A stretch of DNA of 64,000 nt from positions 262,147,100-262,211,099 of the forward strand of contig NC_134569.1 of assembly GCF_050947875.1 (NCBI RefSeq). Reading direction: 5' to 3'. This document shows, piece after piece, positions 43,239 through 52,433 of this stretch. This DNA is from Dermacentor variabilis. Its lineage: Eukaryota > Arthropoda > Arachnida > Ixodida > Ixodidae. A program made the translations under genes and the position numbers. The notes beneath the pieces were generated by a model. It worked only from the letters and a program-made list of their open reading frames with translations, was not told the DNA's origin and made no database searches. The stretch's first letter is position 1. Each line of letters starts with the position of its first letter.

Positions 43239-43916
43239 CTAGAACGTCACTAGGTCGTCGAGGGCTCCACTGAGTGGTGGCGAGGTAGTCGGCGATATCG
43301 CGAGGTCGTTCGCCAATCTGTGGTCGTGTCGCGTTAACGGCGAACCCTCGGAGTCCCATCTCCCGGTATGGCATCGGCGGTAGATGTGCCCGGCTTCTCC
43401 GCAGTGATAGCAAAGCGGACGGTGGTCGGGGGCGCGCCAAACATCAGTCTTCCTTGGAATGCTGTGTGGGGCGATGGGCTGGCCTGCTGGCGGCGGAGGT
43501 GGTGGCGGACGACGGAACTGTGTTATCACTGAGCTCTGCCGTGGGCGCGGAGGCGGTACGTGACGGCGGGCTACAGCGGCGTATGTCATCGCTTGCGGCT
43601 GAAGCTGCGGCGATTCAGGGGCTACTTCGAGTTGTTGTTGGAGCTGCTGACGTCCGGCGTCGGCAATCGAAGCCACTTGAGGCTGTGATGATGGGAACAG
43701 CTTCTGTAGCTCCTCCCGCACGACCACTCGGACAGTTTCGCTCAAGTCTTCAGTTGCCAGTGACTGAACTCCGGCGTAGTTTGTCGAGTTCGTGCGGCGG
43801 TCGAAATGCCGGTTTCGTATGTCAAGTGTCTTCTCGATGCTGGTGGCCTCGCGAAGAAACTCGTCGACGGTCTTCGGTAGGCTTCGTACCATTCCGGCAA
43901 AAAGTTTCTCCTTCAC
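43239..43916 (-). pseudogene. Gypsy-A gag, C-terminal part
   Basis: Contains PKTVDEFLREATSIEKTLD, a Gln/Pro-rich linker and a complete CCHC knuckle CYHCGEAGHIYRRC. It continues upstream gag at 47329 when the Penelope-like element is removed (HGVK then KLFAGMVR). Confidence 0.75.
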
Positions 43917-43970
43917 ACCATGTCCAAAAACAAGAAAGGGGCTGACAGATGGAGTAGCACACTGTGGTAT

Positions 43971-44707
43971 GAAGTTTGTAAACAGGGATAAGGTGCATCA
44001 GAAAGGCTGGCCAACGTTTCGATAGGAGGACCTATCTTCGTCAAAGGCGGCCTCGTCATCCTCGGCGTGTTAGTATTAAAGGGTTATTGCAGTGACGTCA
44101 CGTGCGGGTGTTGTCGCTGGTGGCTGGTTTTGAAGAGAGAGATTACCAAAGGAAACAAGTGCTGTCGTCCGACGTCTGTGAGCTTCATTCCCAAGACGAG
44201 GGGACAAGAGCGTGAGAGTGGGCACGCGGGGAGAAAAGAAAAGAAATAGAAGCAGAAAAAAAAGAAAAACGGGGTTGGGGGAAGCCAGGGCGGCACCAAG
44301 ACAGACAAAAAAAGGGGGGGGGAGAGTGAAAGAAAAAGAAAGAAAAAAATGAAATTTTTTAAGAAATACGGGGCTTGGGAGCGTGTTGGGGATGCGAAAG
44401 GTTAGGAAGTATTCAGGGGGAGTCGTTGGCGGCATGTTTTTGAGGCATTAGAACGGCCGGTCAAGCTGTCAGTGCGCGAGTAACACAAAGGACAAAAAAA
44501 AGAAAAACAGACACACAAAAAAAGCCATGAGTTGAAAGTGACTTGAGTAGCATAGCAGCAATACGTCGAGTAATTTTGAAATAGTTAAGATGGCGACGAG
44601 GAGTCTGCAGTGCAATGTATGGGGTGACTGAAAGGCAGCGGCATGGTCTTTCAAGGGGCACTGCCCCAGTCGCTCATCGTAGGTGTCGTTACGGCGGCAT
44701 CCAGAAA
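43971..44707 (-). repeat. Left inverted arm of the Penelope-like element
   Basis: The complement of 46578-47313. It includes A/G-rich tracts (about 44240-44360). Penelope elements are known for terminal repeats (pLTRs) and rearranged multi-copy insertions; here the left repeat is in reverse orientation. Confidence 0.85.
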
Positions 44708-45620
44708 CATTCCTTAACCACTACCTTGGTGACTTGCCAAAAGCACTTTCGTCATTTGTACAAGATACGCTCCCCCTGCTGAGAATTATAGAGGACATTA
44801 ATACTAAAGGCACACTACCCCACAACACAATTCTCGCAACACTAGACGTCACGGCGCTGTACACCAACATTCCGATCCCTGATGGTTTATCTTCGATAAA
44901 ACAAACGCTGTCTAAACACAATGCACAACACTCTACTGAAGTCTACTTGTCTCTCCTTGAATTAGTTCTAACACATAACTACTTTAATTTGAAGAGAGTT
45001 ACTACCTACAGATACATGGTACAAGCATGGGTACGCCTTTTGCACCAAACTACGCGAACATATTTATGGGGATTCTAGAAACAGATTTCCTATCGCGCTG
45101 CACTACCAAGCCCCACACATACCTACGATACATAGGCGACATACTCATAATCTGTGGACATGGTCAAGACAGTCTAGATAAATATGTAGCCTTTCTAAAT
45201 TCTGTTCACCCAACAATAAAATTCACATCAGAATCCTCAACTGAGCGCATAAACTTTCTGGACACAACAATATACATTGACAATGGTGAGCTAAAGACAA
45301 CGCTGTATAGGAAACCTTTCGACAAACAACAGTACCTAGAATATACCAGCCACCATCCCAGACATTGCAAACAAAGCATCTTTAAAGGCCAAGCCACACG
45401 ACTACGTCGCATTTGCGTTGAAAACCAAGACCATATAGATAGACTCGATCACCTTAAAGAAACGCTATCAAACAGGAACCACCCAAACAGTGACCTTCAA
45501 ACAGCCTACATCGCTGTAACCAAACTTGATCGAGCCGAGGTCCTCAAGCCCCGCCCGAGGATCACAAGAACAACAACGCCTCTTCTTACTACTAAATTCT
45601 CAAACGCACCCCAAACGTGA
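44708..45620 (+). pseudogene. Penelope-type reverse transcriptase (partial)
   Basis: The first frame (44683-45078, coding from about 44708) has LNHYLGDLPKALSSFVQDT and ATLDVTALYTNIPIPDGL, with the first catalytic Asp in LDV. A frameshift near 45020 leads to MGTPFAPNYANIFMG and LRYIGDILIIC: the catalytic pair of the family (YVDD/YIDD) is here YIGD, so one metal-binding Asp is lost. FTSESSTERINFLDTTIYI and LYRKPFDKQQYL follow. The N-terminal part is absent. Penelope reverse transcriptases are related to telomerase. Confidence 0.85.
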
Positions 45621-45639
45621 ATAACATCCTAAGTAAATA

Positions 45640-46210
45640 CTACCCAATTTTCACCAGCAACCAGAAACTTAAGAAGATTTTTCCCGACCCTCCCAGAGTA
45701 GCCTACAGACGCAACACTAATTTTAAAGATGTTCTTGGGCACGCCAAACTACAGAAATAGAGGAAGTTGGGAACCAATCCCTGTGGCCGCCCCAGGTGCT
45801 CTACATGCAAACACATTCAATCTACTACTACAGTAAATAGTACAGCGTCGAATTACACACACAAGGTAACTTCGGCTCTCACCTGCACATCAAGCAACGT
45901 AGTCCACTGTCTAGAATGCGCCGCTTGTAGCAAACAATACATAGGTGAGACCGGGCAACAAATTAATACAAGACTCAATGGTCACCGCGCGGACACAAAA
46001 CACAATTTACCCAAAGCAGTAGCCAGCCACTTTAATGAACATGGTCATATATTTGACAACGCAAGGCTCTATATACTACAAACAAATTTCCGTTCCCCTC
46101 GCGAAAGGAACTATACGGAATCATACCTCATACACAAGTTTAATTGCCTACACCCGACAGGAATTAATTTGGCACGCGGCAACTTAGAATCTTTAAAAGC
46201 GGTAACTTAA
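45640..46210 (+). pseudogene. Penelope-type GIY-YIG endonuclease
   Basis: The frame 45767-46210 has a Cys-rich start (PCGRPRCSTCKHI), then VVHCLECAACSKQYIGETGQ, the GIY-YIG core with its Tyr residues, NTRLNGHRADTKH with the conserved Arg, and FNEHGH. The catalytic Glu lies near the end (NYTESYLIHKFN). A frameshift or stop at about 45620-45765 separates it from the reverse transcriptase. This domain cuts target DNA for priming and identifies an EN-containing Penelope-like element. Confidence 0.85.
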
Positions 46211-46577
46211 ATCTGAAACTCTCATATCATCAACCAAGACACAAAACACATTAGGCCACCAGCTAACTTTAATTCTTAACCTCACCTACTCTACCATTTC
46301 GAAAAAAAATTTTTTCCTGCCTACTACTCAATTTAATGTACTCTTTCAGGTTTTTACGTCTATACCAACTGTACGACCCCTGTCTTCCATGTACACTTGC
46401 CCCCGCCCGCTTCTGAGCGCGTCACCCTCCTGCTTGTTATTCCGGTTTCGGTCCCCCCCTCCCCCTCTCCCTTCCCTTACCACCCGTTTTTTCTTAAATC
46501 TATTTTTTTAAACCCCCTCATCAGCACATTCCGAAGTCAATATGCCTTTTTCGGCGCCTCAACCCAGAGTTTCGCCA

Positions 46578-47313
46578 TTTCTGGATGCCGCCGTAACGAC
46601 ACCTACGATGAGCGACTGGGGCAGTGCCCCTTGAAAGACCATGCCGCTGCCTTTCAGTCACCCCATACACTGCACCGCAGACTCCTCGTCGCCATCTTAA
46701 CTATTTCAATATTACTCGACGTATTGCTGCTATGCTACTCAAGTCACTTTCAACTCATGGTTTTTTTGTGTGTCTGTTTTTCTTTTTTTTGTCCTTTGTG
46801 TTACTCGCGCACTGACAGCTTGACCGGCCGTTCTAATGCCTCAAAAACATGCCGCCAGCGACTCCCCCTGAATACCTCCTAACCTTTCACATCCCCAACA
46901 CGCTCCCAAGCCTCCGTATTTCTTTAAAAAATTCATTTTTCTCTTTCTTTTTCTTTCACTCTCCCCCCCCTTTTTTTTGTCTGTCTTGGTGCCGCCCTGG
47001 CTTCCCCCACCCCCGTTTTTTCTTTTTTTCTGCTTCTGTTTCTTTTCTTTTCTCCCCGCGTGCCCACTCTCACGCTCTTGTCCCCTCGTCTTGGGAATGA
47101 AGCTCACAGACCTCGGACGACAGCGCTTGTTTCCTCTGGTAATTTCTCTCTTTAAAACCAGCCGCCAGCGACAACACCCGCACGTGACGTCACTGCACTA
47201 ACCCTTTAAAACTAACACGCCGAGGATGACGAGGCCGCCTTTGACGAAGATAGGTCCTCCTATCGAAACGTTGGCCAGCCTTTCTGAGGCAACTTATCCC
47301 TGTTTACAAACTT
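46578..47313 (+). repeat. Right inverted arm of the Penelope-like element
   Basis: 3' non-coding part of the element, T/C-rich in places, ending TGTTTACAAACTT before the target duplication. The complement of 43971-44707 with small differences. Confidence 0.85.
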
Positions 47314-47326
47314 CTTCACACCATGT

Positions 47327-47898
47327 ATGAGTAGGCGGAATTTCTTCTCCTCGGGCATTTCAGGGTCAGCGTGGCGGAATAGACGGCATATTTCTTCCGT
47401 GAAGATCGTGGTTGTCAGATTAGGTAGTTGCACCCGGGTTTCTAATAGCGCTCGGGCTCGTTCTCGGCGTACGACGCTTGTGAATGTCTGCAGGAAGCCG
47501 CTTCAGAACAGGCCCTGGGTCGTTAAGATGGCTTCTCCGTTCTTGAACCACGTCCTGGCAGCGTTTTCCAATGCGAAGAAGACATGTCACAGTTTGTCGT
47601 CACTGTTCCAGCTGTTAAATGTAGCGACTCTCTCATACGTCTCAAGCCAGCCTTCCGGGTCCTCGAACGTTGAACCGCGGAACGTCGGAGGCTCCCTGGT
47701 CTGCTGCAGCACGATGGGGGACGCTGAGGCTGCCATTGGGGTGGACTTAGTGGCGATCTTCCTGGTCGTCTCATGCAAAAGTCCGTGCTCCGGGGGCAGT
47801 CCTTGCAGCCTGCGGCTACCTCGCTGATTCTTGGCGACGTTGGTGCTATCTTCCGCGTGCGGGCTTGGGTCACGGCTTTGTGGGGGCGTCCGGCACAT
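47327..47898 (-). pseudogene. Gypsy-A gag, N-terminal part
   Basis: Has PTFRGSTFEDPEGWLETYER and AARTWFKNGEA in shifting frames, then LFRHADPEMPEEKKFRLLIH close to the Penelope-like insertion. These motifs parallel Gypsy-B gag. Stops and frameshifts are present. Confidence 0.75.
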
Positions 47899-47921
47899 GG
47901 ACGCAAAGTACCTCTACGAGA

Positions 47922-48347
47922 TGTCACGTGGTAGTGACGTTAAAGAACACAGCAGAAATACTGTGAAAGAGAAAAATAGCTTTTACTGGGCGAACATGTG
48001 CCCACAAAACAGGCTACACTTAAAGCACAACGAGAACGGCGAACAAAGTCAGCTATCGTCAAAAAATCTGATCAGCGGGTCTAGCGCGTCGGCTTTTATG
48101 CATCAGGCGTCGAATGTTCCAGAGTAATCGCTGGGACCCGCGTGCCTTCGACAAAGTTCTACACCACTCGAGTCGCGCATACATACAATGAGATTACGCA
48201 AGGTTCGACGACAATAGACAGCGGATAGAAGCATCGATAACAATCCAGAAACTTCCGATACATGCAGACGCGGCCCGCGCTGTGCGATAACATTTGTTAG
48301 GCGGCGAAACGTGGTCGCCCGATAAAGATAGGCAAGTACACGTGTCA
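47922..48347 (-). repeat. Gypsy-A 5' LTR
   Basis: 426 bp, on the plus strand TGTCACGTGG to ACACGTGTCA, so the ends are inverted. Its outer 75 bp recur at 36661-36735. A TATA-like stretch cannot be assigned with confidence. Confidence 0.75.
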
Positions 48348-48960
48348 ATATGCTAAGATCATTCAATGGCAACTTTCATGGTGCATGTGTCAGTTCGATC
48401 TATAGATGCATGCAGCATACTACTATCTTTATAGGAACCAGAACTACCCATTTTGAGATTCATAAAGTGAAGTTACAGGTTAACTGCTTCGTGTAAAGTG
48501 TGATACGATACGCCCATTTAGCTCCCAACCGGGAATATTTATTGCTTATCTGGTCTTTACCTGAAAATTTCATGGCCAGTTGGTGCCAAGCTGTTGGTGC
48601 CAAGTTGGTGCCAAGCTGCCAAGCAGTTGGTGCCAAGTTGATTTCTACTCAGCCTCCAACTGGGACCAGTTGCTGGCCAACTGGTCTGTACCTGGAAATA
48701 GCATGCCCAGTTGGTTCATAGCTGGAACCAGTTCACTTCCACTTAGCTTCCAACTGGATCCAGTTGGTTTCCACTCAGCCTCCAACTGGAACCAGTTGGT
48801 TACCACTTTGCCTCCAACTGGGACCACTTGCTTCCCAGTAGGCACCCAGCAGAGTACCAGTTTATTTCAACTGGGACCAGTTGATTACCAGATGAAACCA
48901 CTTAATACCAGTTGCAACCACTTGAGTTCCCAGTTCGGGATTTTCACTAGGGAAGGAAGC
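48348..48960 (+). repeat. CCAGTTGG-rich repeat unit, right copy
   Basis: Starts with GCTAAGATCATTCAATGGCA directly next to the Gypsy-A LTR. From 48575 to about 48930 it is an array of imperfect ~25-40 bp units built on CCAACTGG(A/G)ACCAGTTG. The left copy at 36262 has only two or three such units. Because each word is nearly self-complementary, the array could form many alternative hairpins. The frames through it are artefacts. Confidence 0.8.
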
Positions 48961-49049
48961 GGTGTTATACCGACAACTTCAGACAGGGTCGTTATTCACC
49001 CCTTTTCTAATGAGACACGTGTGTCCGAATTGTTTATGTTAGTGACCTG

Positions 49050-49425
49050 AGTTGCGTGTGACGAAAGGAAAGAGCCACTGCAGCTCACATCCTTTGGGAC
49101 AGTTCCAAGAACCCGCACGAAGCTGCAACGATGACAACGATCCCGCCGCGGCTCGAGACCGTAATGAGGTGCTACGATTACGAGATCCAAGCCCAGGCCG
49201 TCCAGCAGATCTCGGCGGCCCTCGAAAGGCAACGACCGAGCGAAACCGGAGAGAGGCAGCCACTCCAAAAGAGGGGCAGGCGCGGTCGACCAAAGGGAGT
49301 AGTGCGGCCACGGCTGGAGAAGAGGCGCCACACGCCGGGAAGACATCATGGCCGCGTCACGGTGACGCCTCCCTTACAGGGGAAGGCTAATCATTCTGCA
49401 CGCACTCCTGATAAAGTTGCTTCGC
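49050..49425 (+). mobile_element. LINE 3' end fragment (tentative)
   Basis: A G+C-rich stretch with a frame (49052-49390) ending EEAPHAGKTSWPRHGDASL and stop, then CCTGATAAAGTTGCTTCGCTCGCT. The terminal AAAGTTGCTTC next to a TCGCTCGCT repeat looks like the 3' end of an I-type LINE. No reverse transcriptase is included. Confidence 0.45.
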
Positions 49426-50390
49426 TCGCTCTGGGCTAAATTCTTGCTCCTTGAACACATTCGAGATCATTAACTGTAGCACCAAAGTAGTGGACCACTA
49501 CCAGAACAGAGGCATGTAGTGTGCCCACCTCAATTCTTGTGCTTATGCCAGTCTTCTTTTTTACAGCAATAGCTGCTATGGACTAACTTCCCTACATGGT
49601 TGTTCTGATGTCCACTGGTGTTGTCACTGGAATTTTATTTCTTTATTTCATAATACCCCTAAAAGCCAGCGAAGGGGTATTACATAGGGGGAACCGATAC
49701 ATGAAAATATGCGAGTTTTACGCGTTACGGAAAAAAAAACTAAAGTACAGAAAAGTTGTACAAAAAATTTTTACAAAAAAATCCCAAATTTCTTGCTAGA
49801 ATATTGCAAATAAAGTTCTCATTGTGCTGCAAGGATTCAAACATATGATGAAAAGATTGGCAGTCCACAATTCTATATTTCAGCCACTCTGCTGAAGGTA
49901 CAATAGTGGTGAATACTGATCCTGGAGAGCGCAATTAAGCCAACAGGTGCCATGATTGGCTAACACCTGCTCAATATCTGCGTACTGTATATAGAGCTGG
50001 TGTCCACGCCTTCAAGTTCCGACACATCACCTTCCTACTGGTGAAGGCAGACCTACGTCAATTTTTCTTCTTACATGTAATGACAGTGATTGGGTGTATC
50101 TGTTTCATTAATCTTCTTCTAGTGCTTGGCCTCTCAGATTTACTGGATTGAGCTGTTGGTGTCTTCTTTTCCTACAGCACAGCACGAGACCTAGCAACGA
50201 GTAGGCCAAATATAGATTTGAGAAAACCAAAACAAATTCAGCAGTAAGAAGCTAAAGGGTTGTTTTGGTGGAGACCAATGGCCAAGTCCGGATATGAAAG
50301 AAGAGGAAGAAAAGTCGAGTCTTGCCACTTCAACGCTGGCAGGCACAACCCCCATAAATAAATACGACTCGTACTTATTTTACTTCTCTA
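49426..50390 (+). repeat. Inverted duplicate pair, copy 1
   Basis: Matches the complement of 62262-63058. Landmarks include GGCTAAATTCTTGCTCCTTG at the left end, CACTGGAATT|CCCAAATTTCTTGCTAG in the middle and AGTCGAGTCTTGCCACTT near the right end. This copy carries an extra ~147 bp at 49636-49782 that the other lacks. No coding motif was found, so it may be a DNA transposon or another unclassified element. Confidence 0.75.
49636..49782 (-). mobile_element. Small LINE-tail insertion in the inverted duplicate
   Basis: Absent from the partner copy at 62.8 kb. Its left part, read on the minus strand, is AATACCCCTTCGCTGGCTTT...GAAATAAAGAAATAAAA, a LINE-like 3' tail. The right part is A/T-rich. 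Confidence 0.5.
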
Positions 50391-50589
50391 AAGGAGATTA
50401 CTGACTTCCATCTACAAGTGCACTTCAATAAACACCGCATGAAGCAACCTTCCTGCGCATATTTCACCAGCTACTGCATCGTTGTTTTGCGTTACGAGTG
50501 AAACTGCAATTTCTTTTATGGCACAACTTGCCCAATTTCGCAATAGGATGTTAGCTGTGCTTAATTATTAAGGCACTTAAATACTCATG
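50391..50589. other. No recognised feature
   Basis: Short A+T-rich stretch between the inverted duplicate and a LINE tail. Confidence 0.4.
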
Positions 50590-50602
50590 AATATTAGTAG
50601 AG

Positions 50603-50715
50603 GAGGAGGAGGAAAGAACTTTATGGTGTGCCCTGCGAGTTGGTGGGGAGGGCCAAAGGCCCCGCCTAGGTGACGGCCACGAGTTCTTGGGTCCTCGGCC
50701 CGCTGGACGGCCCAT
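50603..50715 (-). mobile_element. 5'-truncated LINE 3' end
   Basis: A perfect 13-bp target duplication AATATTAGTAGAG lies at 50590-50602 and 50716-50728. The 113 bp between, read on the minus strand, end ACCATAAAGTTCTTTCCTCC with a (TCC)n tail, the form of an I-type LINE 3' end. Only the last part of the 3' UTR was copied. Confidence 0.75.
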
Positions 50716-50728
50716 AATATTAGTAGAG

Positions 50729-51479
50729 AAAAAAATAAAAGTAAGAAAGCAGTGGGGGCTTTTTGTGCGTAGACTATTCATACGCCTGGTGCTCGCATAG
50801 TCATTTCATCGCTATCTGCTAAACCATTCTAAACAAGAAAAGCTTATACGCAATTATTGTGCAAAGTCAGACCACAACTAAACCGGAGGTATCCTTCGTA
50901 AGCAAAGTATATTTATTTGGTGACATTTTCTGTGGCCCTGCAATTGGGGTTTCTTTCCTGTTCAACTATGCAGGTTCATTAAGAAATGACGAGACAGATT
51001 GACACTTTTAATCATTGAAAGACGTAGCGAAACCTTTCTTGGGTTGTTTTTTCTGGGTTTCAGACTCTGCACATTGCCTTTCAGGAATGTTTCCCATGTT
51101 TTTGTTTCAGTTAGTTTATGGGGAGGGCATTTAAACATCTTCTACACCCTGTCAAGTATGTGGTGGCATAGATTATTTTTGGATGGAGTCTTGCCCTTTC
51201 ATTCTGTACACTAGGTGTTTCTTGTGTCCAAGGCCGTTTTACATTTGAGTGCGAGTGTAGCATTTTGCTAAGTTTTGCCTCTATCACCCAAGCTTGAAAG
51301 ATTGCTACCCACTGCTGGTGGCATGACACATGCGACATTTTTTTTTCAATAAAAGGAAGTCTGTCACTTATCCTGTGCACTGGTTGTCTTTGTCTTTTTT
51401 AATTACAATTTGTTGCCTATATTCGCTCTCTTGTGGAATTTCAGATTAGAAATGGCTCTCATAGTTGACATCATTTAAC
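50729..51479. other. No recognised feature
   Basis: A+T-rich, without a domain-bearing frame or clear element boundary. Confidence 0.45.
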
Positions 51480-51893
51480 CATACTGCACAAAATATGGAT
51501 ATGTACTTGCATTATATGGCTACCATAAATATAATAAATAGAAGTTAATAATTCTTGAATAGTGCCTTTGCATGGTGGCGCAGCCATGAATTGTGGCTAT
51601 AAGGCACCAGCGCTGCAGGTAGCGCTGCTTGTGCAGAATATTGTTCAACTCTAAAAACACTGCTTTCAAACATCATTGTTCTTATCTGCATTTGTATAGG
51701 TCCTGTTCTTGTGAACAACACACATCTTGACCTTCACCTTGCCTTCACCCAAAAAGATCACGTTCTCGTGACGCCTGCGGCAAAAAGGGCGTTCCACGTC
51801 CGCTGCCAAGGTCTGTGAGTGGTGGCGCTGGCTAACACTCCCAGGGTTCTACAGGTACACATGAATACCCAAGAAAATGGATGGGGAAACCGC

Positions 51894-51966
51894 GCCGCGG
51901 TAGCTCGATTGGTAGAGCATCGCACGCGAAATTCGAAGGTTGTAGGTTCGGTTCCCACCTGCGGCA
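51894..51966 (+). pseudogene. tRNA-like segment, unit 1
   Basis: 73 nt with acceptor GCCGCGG/CTGCGGC, D arm GCTC/GAGC and T loop TTCGGTT. The anticodon and T stems each have a mismatch compared with unit 2. Probably a SINE-type head. Confidence 0.55.
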
Positions 51967-52360
51967 AGTTGTTTTTTCATCCACTTTAATTTCCATTAAT
52001 TTAATTGTTTCTTTATTTAATTTATTAAGCACAAGTAATTCCCCTATGTTGTCCTTGGTGTCAGTGTTTGTTGGCTTCTTATGATATGACTGATAAAAAT
52101 CGGGACCCTCGGTTAACCCCCTCTCTTCTCGTTTATTACTTAACGAGGGTCTCGAATCCGGCAACATCGATGCCTTCAGGTAGCATGTGTGGGTTTATTG
52201 ACCAGTTGCCTTCACCCAAAAAGATCACGTTCTCGTGACGCCTGCGGCAAAAAGGGCGTTCCACGTCCGCCGCGAAGGTCTGTGAGTGATGGCACTGGCT
52301 AACACTCCCAGGGTTCTACTAGCACACATAAATACCCAAGAAAGTGGATGGGGAAACAGC

Positions 52361-52433
52361 GCCGCGGTAGCTCGATTGGTAGAGCATCGCACGCGAAATG
52401 CGAAGGTTGTGGGTTCAGTTCCCACCTGCGGCA
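52361..52433 (+). tRNA. tRNA-like cloverleaf, unit 2 (possible but doubtful tRNA)
   Basis: A full cloverleaf can be drawn: acceptor GCCGCGG/CTGCGGC with one G-T pair, D stem GCTC/GAGC, anticodon stem TCGCA/TGCGA with loop CGCGAAA, T stem GTGGG/CCCAC, discriminator A. The anticodon would be CGA, but position 33 is G instead of the near-universal U. Repetition in a tandem element argues for a tRNA-derived repeat over a working gene. Confidence 0.4.

Larger units (their letters stand above)
43924..47313 (+). mobile_element. Penelope-like retroelement with long inverted arms
   Basis: A 3.39 kb insertion with a perfect 13-bp target duplication CTTCACACCATGT (43911-43923 and 47314-47326) in Gypsy-A gag. 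The inner 1.9 kb encodes a Penelope-type reverse transcriptase and a GIY-YIG endonuclease on the plus strand. The outer parts, 43971-44707 and 46578-47313, are inverted copies of each other. The right arm follows the coding region as 3' sequence; the left arm is joined straight into reverse-transcriptase codons, so the 5' coding end is missing. About 47 bp at the far left (43924-43970) are not in the right arm. Confidence 0.85.
36661..48347 (-). mobile_element. Gypsy-A LTR retrotransposon with nested insertions
   Basis: A minus-strand Ty3/Gypsy element: 5' LTR 47922-48347, gag, protease, reverse transcriptase, RNase H, integrase, 3' LTR remnant 36661-36735. Two large insertions are visible: a Penelope-like element in gag (43924-47313) and a non-autonomous LTR element near the integrase C-terminus (36966-40073). 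It is close to Gypsy-B in sequence but has its own frameshifts, and part of its integrase is deleted. CCAGTTGG-type repeats flank both sides. Confidence 0.85.

Noticed and set aside
43454..43945. Plus-strand frame of 163 codons
   Set aside because: Antisense of Gypsy-A gag and its zinc-knuckle region.
48575..48930. CRISPR-like spaced repeats
   Set aside because: The units vary in length and sequence, spacers are themselves repeats, and the context is a eukaryotic minisatellite.
52361..52433. Functional tRNA gene with anticodon CGA
   Set aside because: Position 33 is not U and the sequence is part of a tandem mobile block with a second, more degraded copy.
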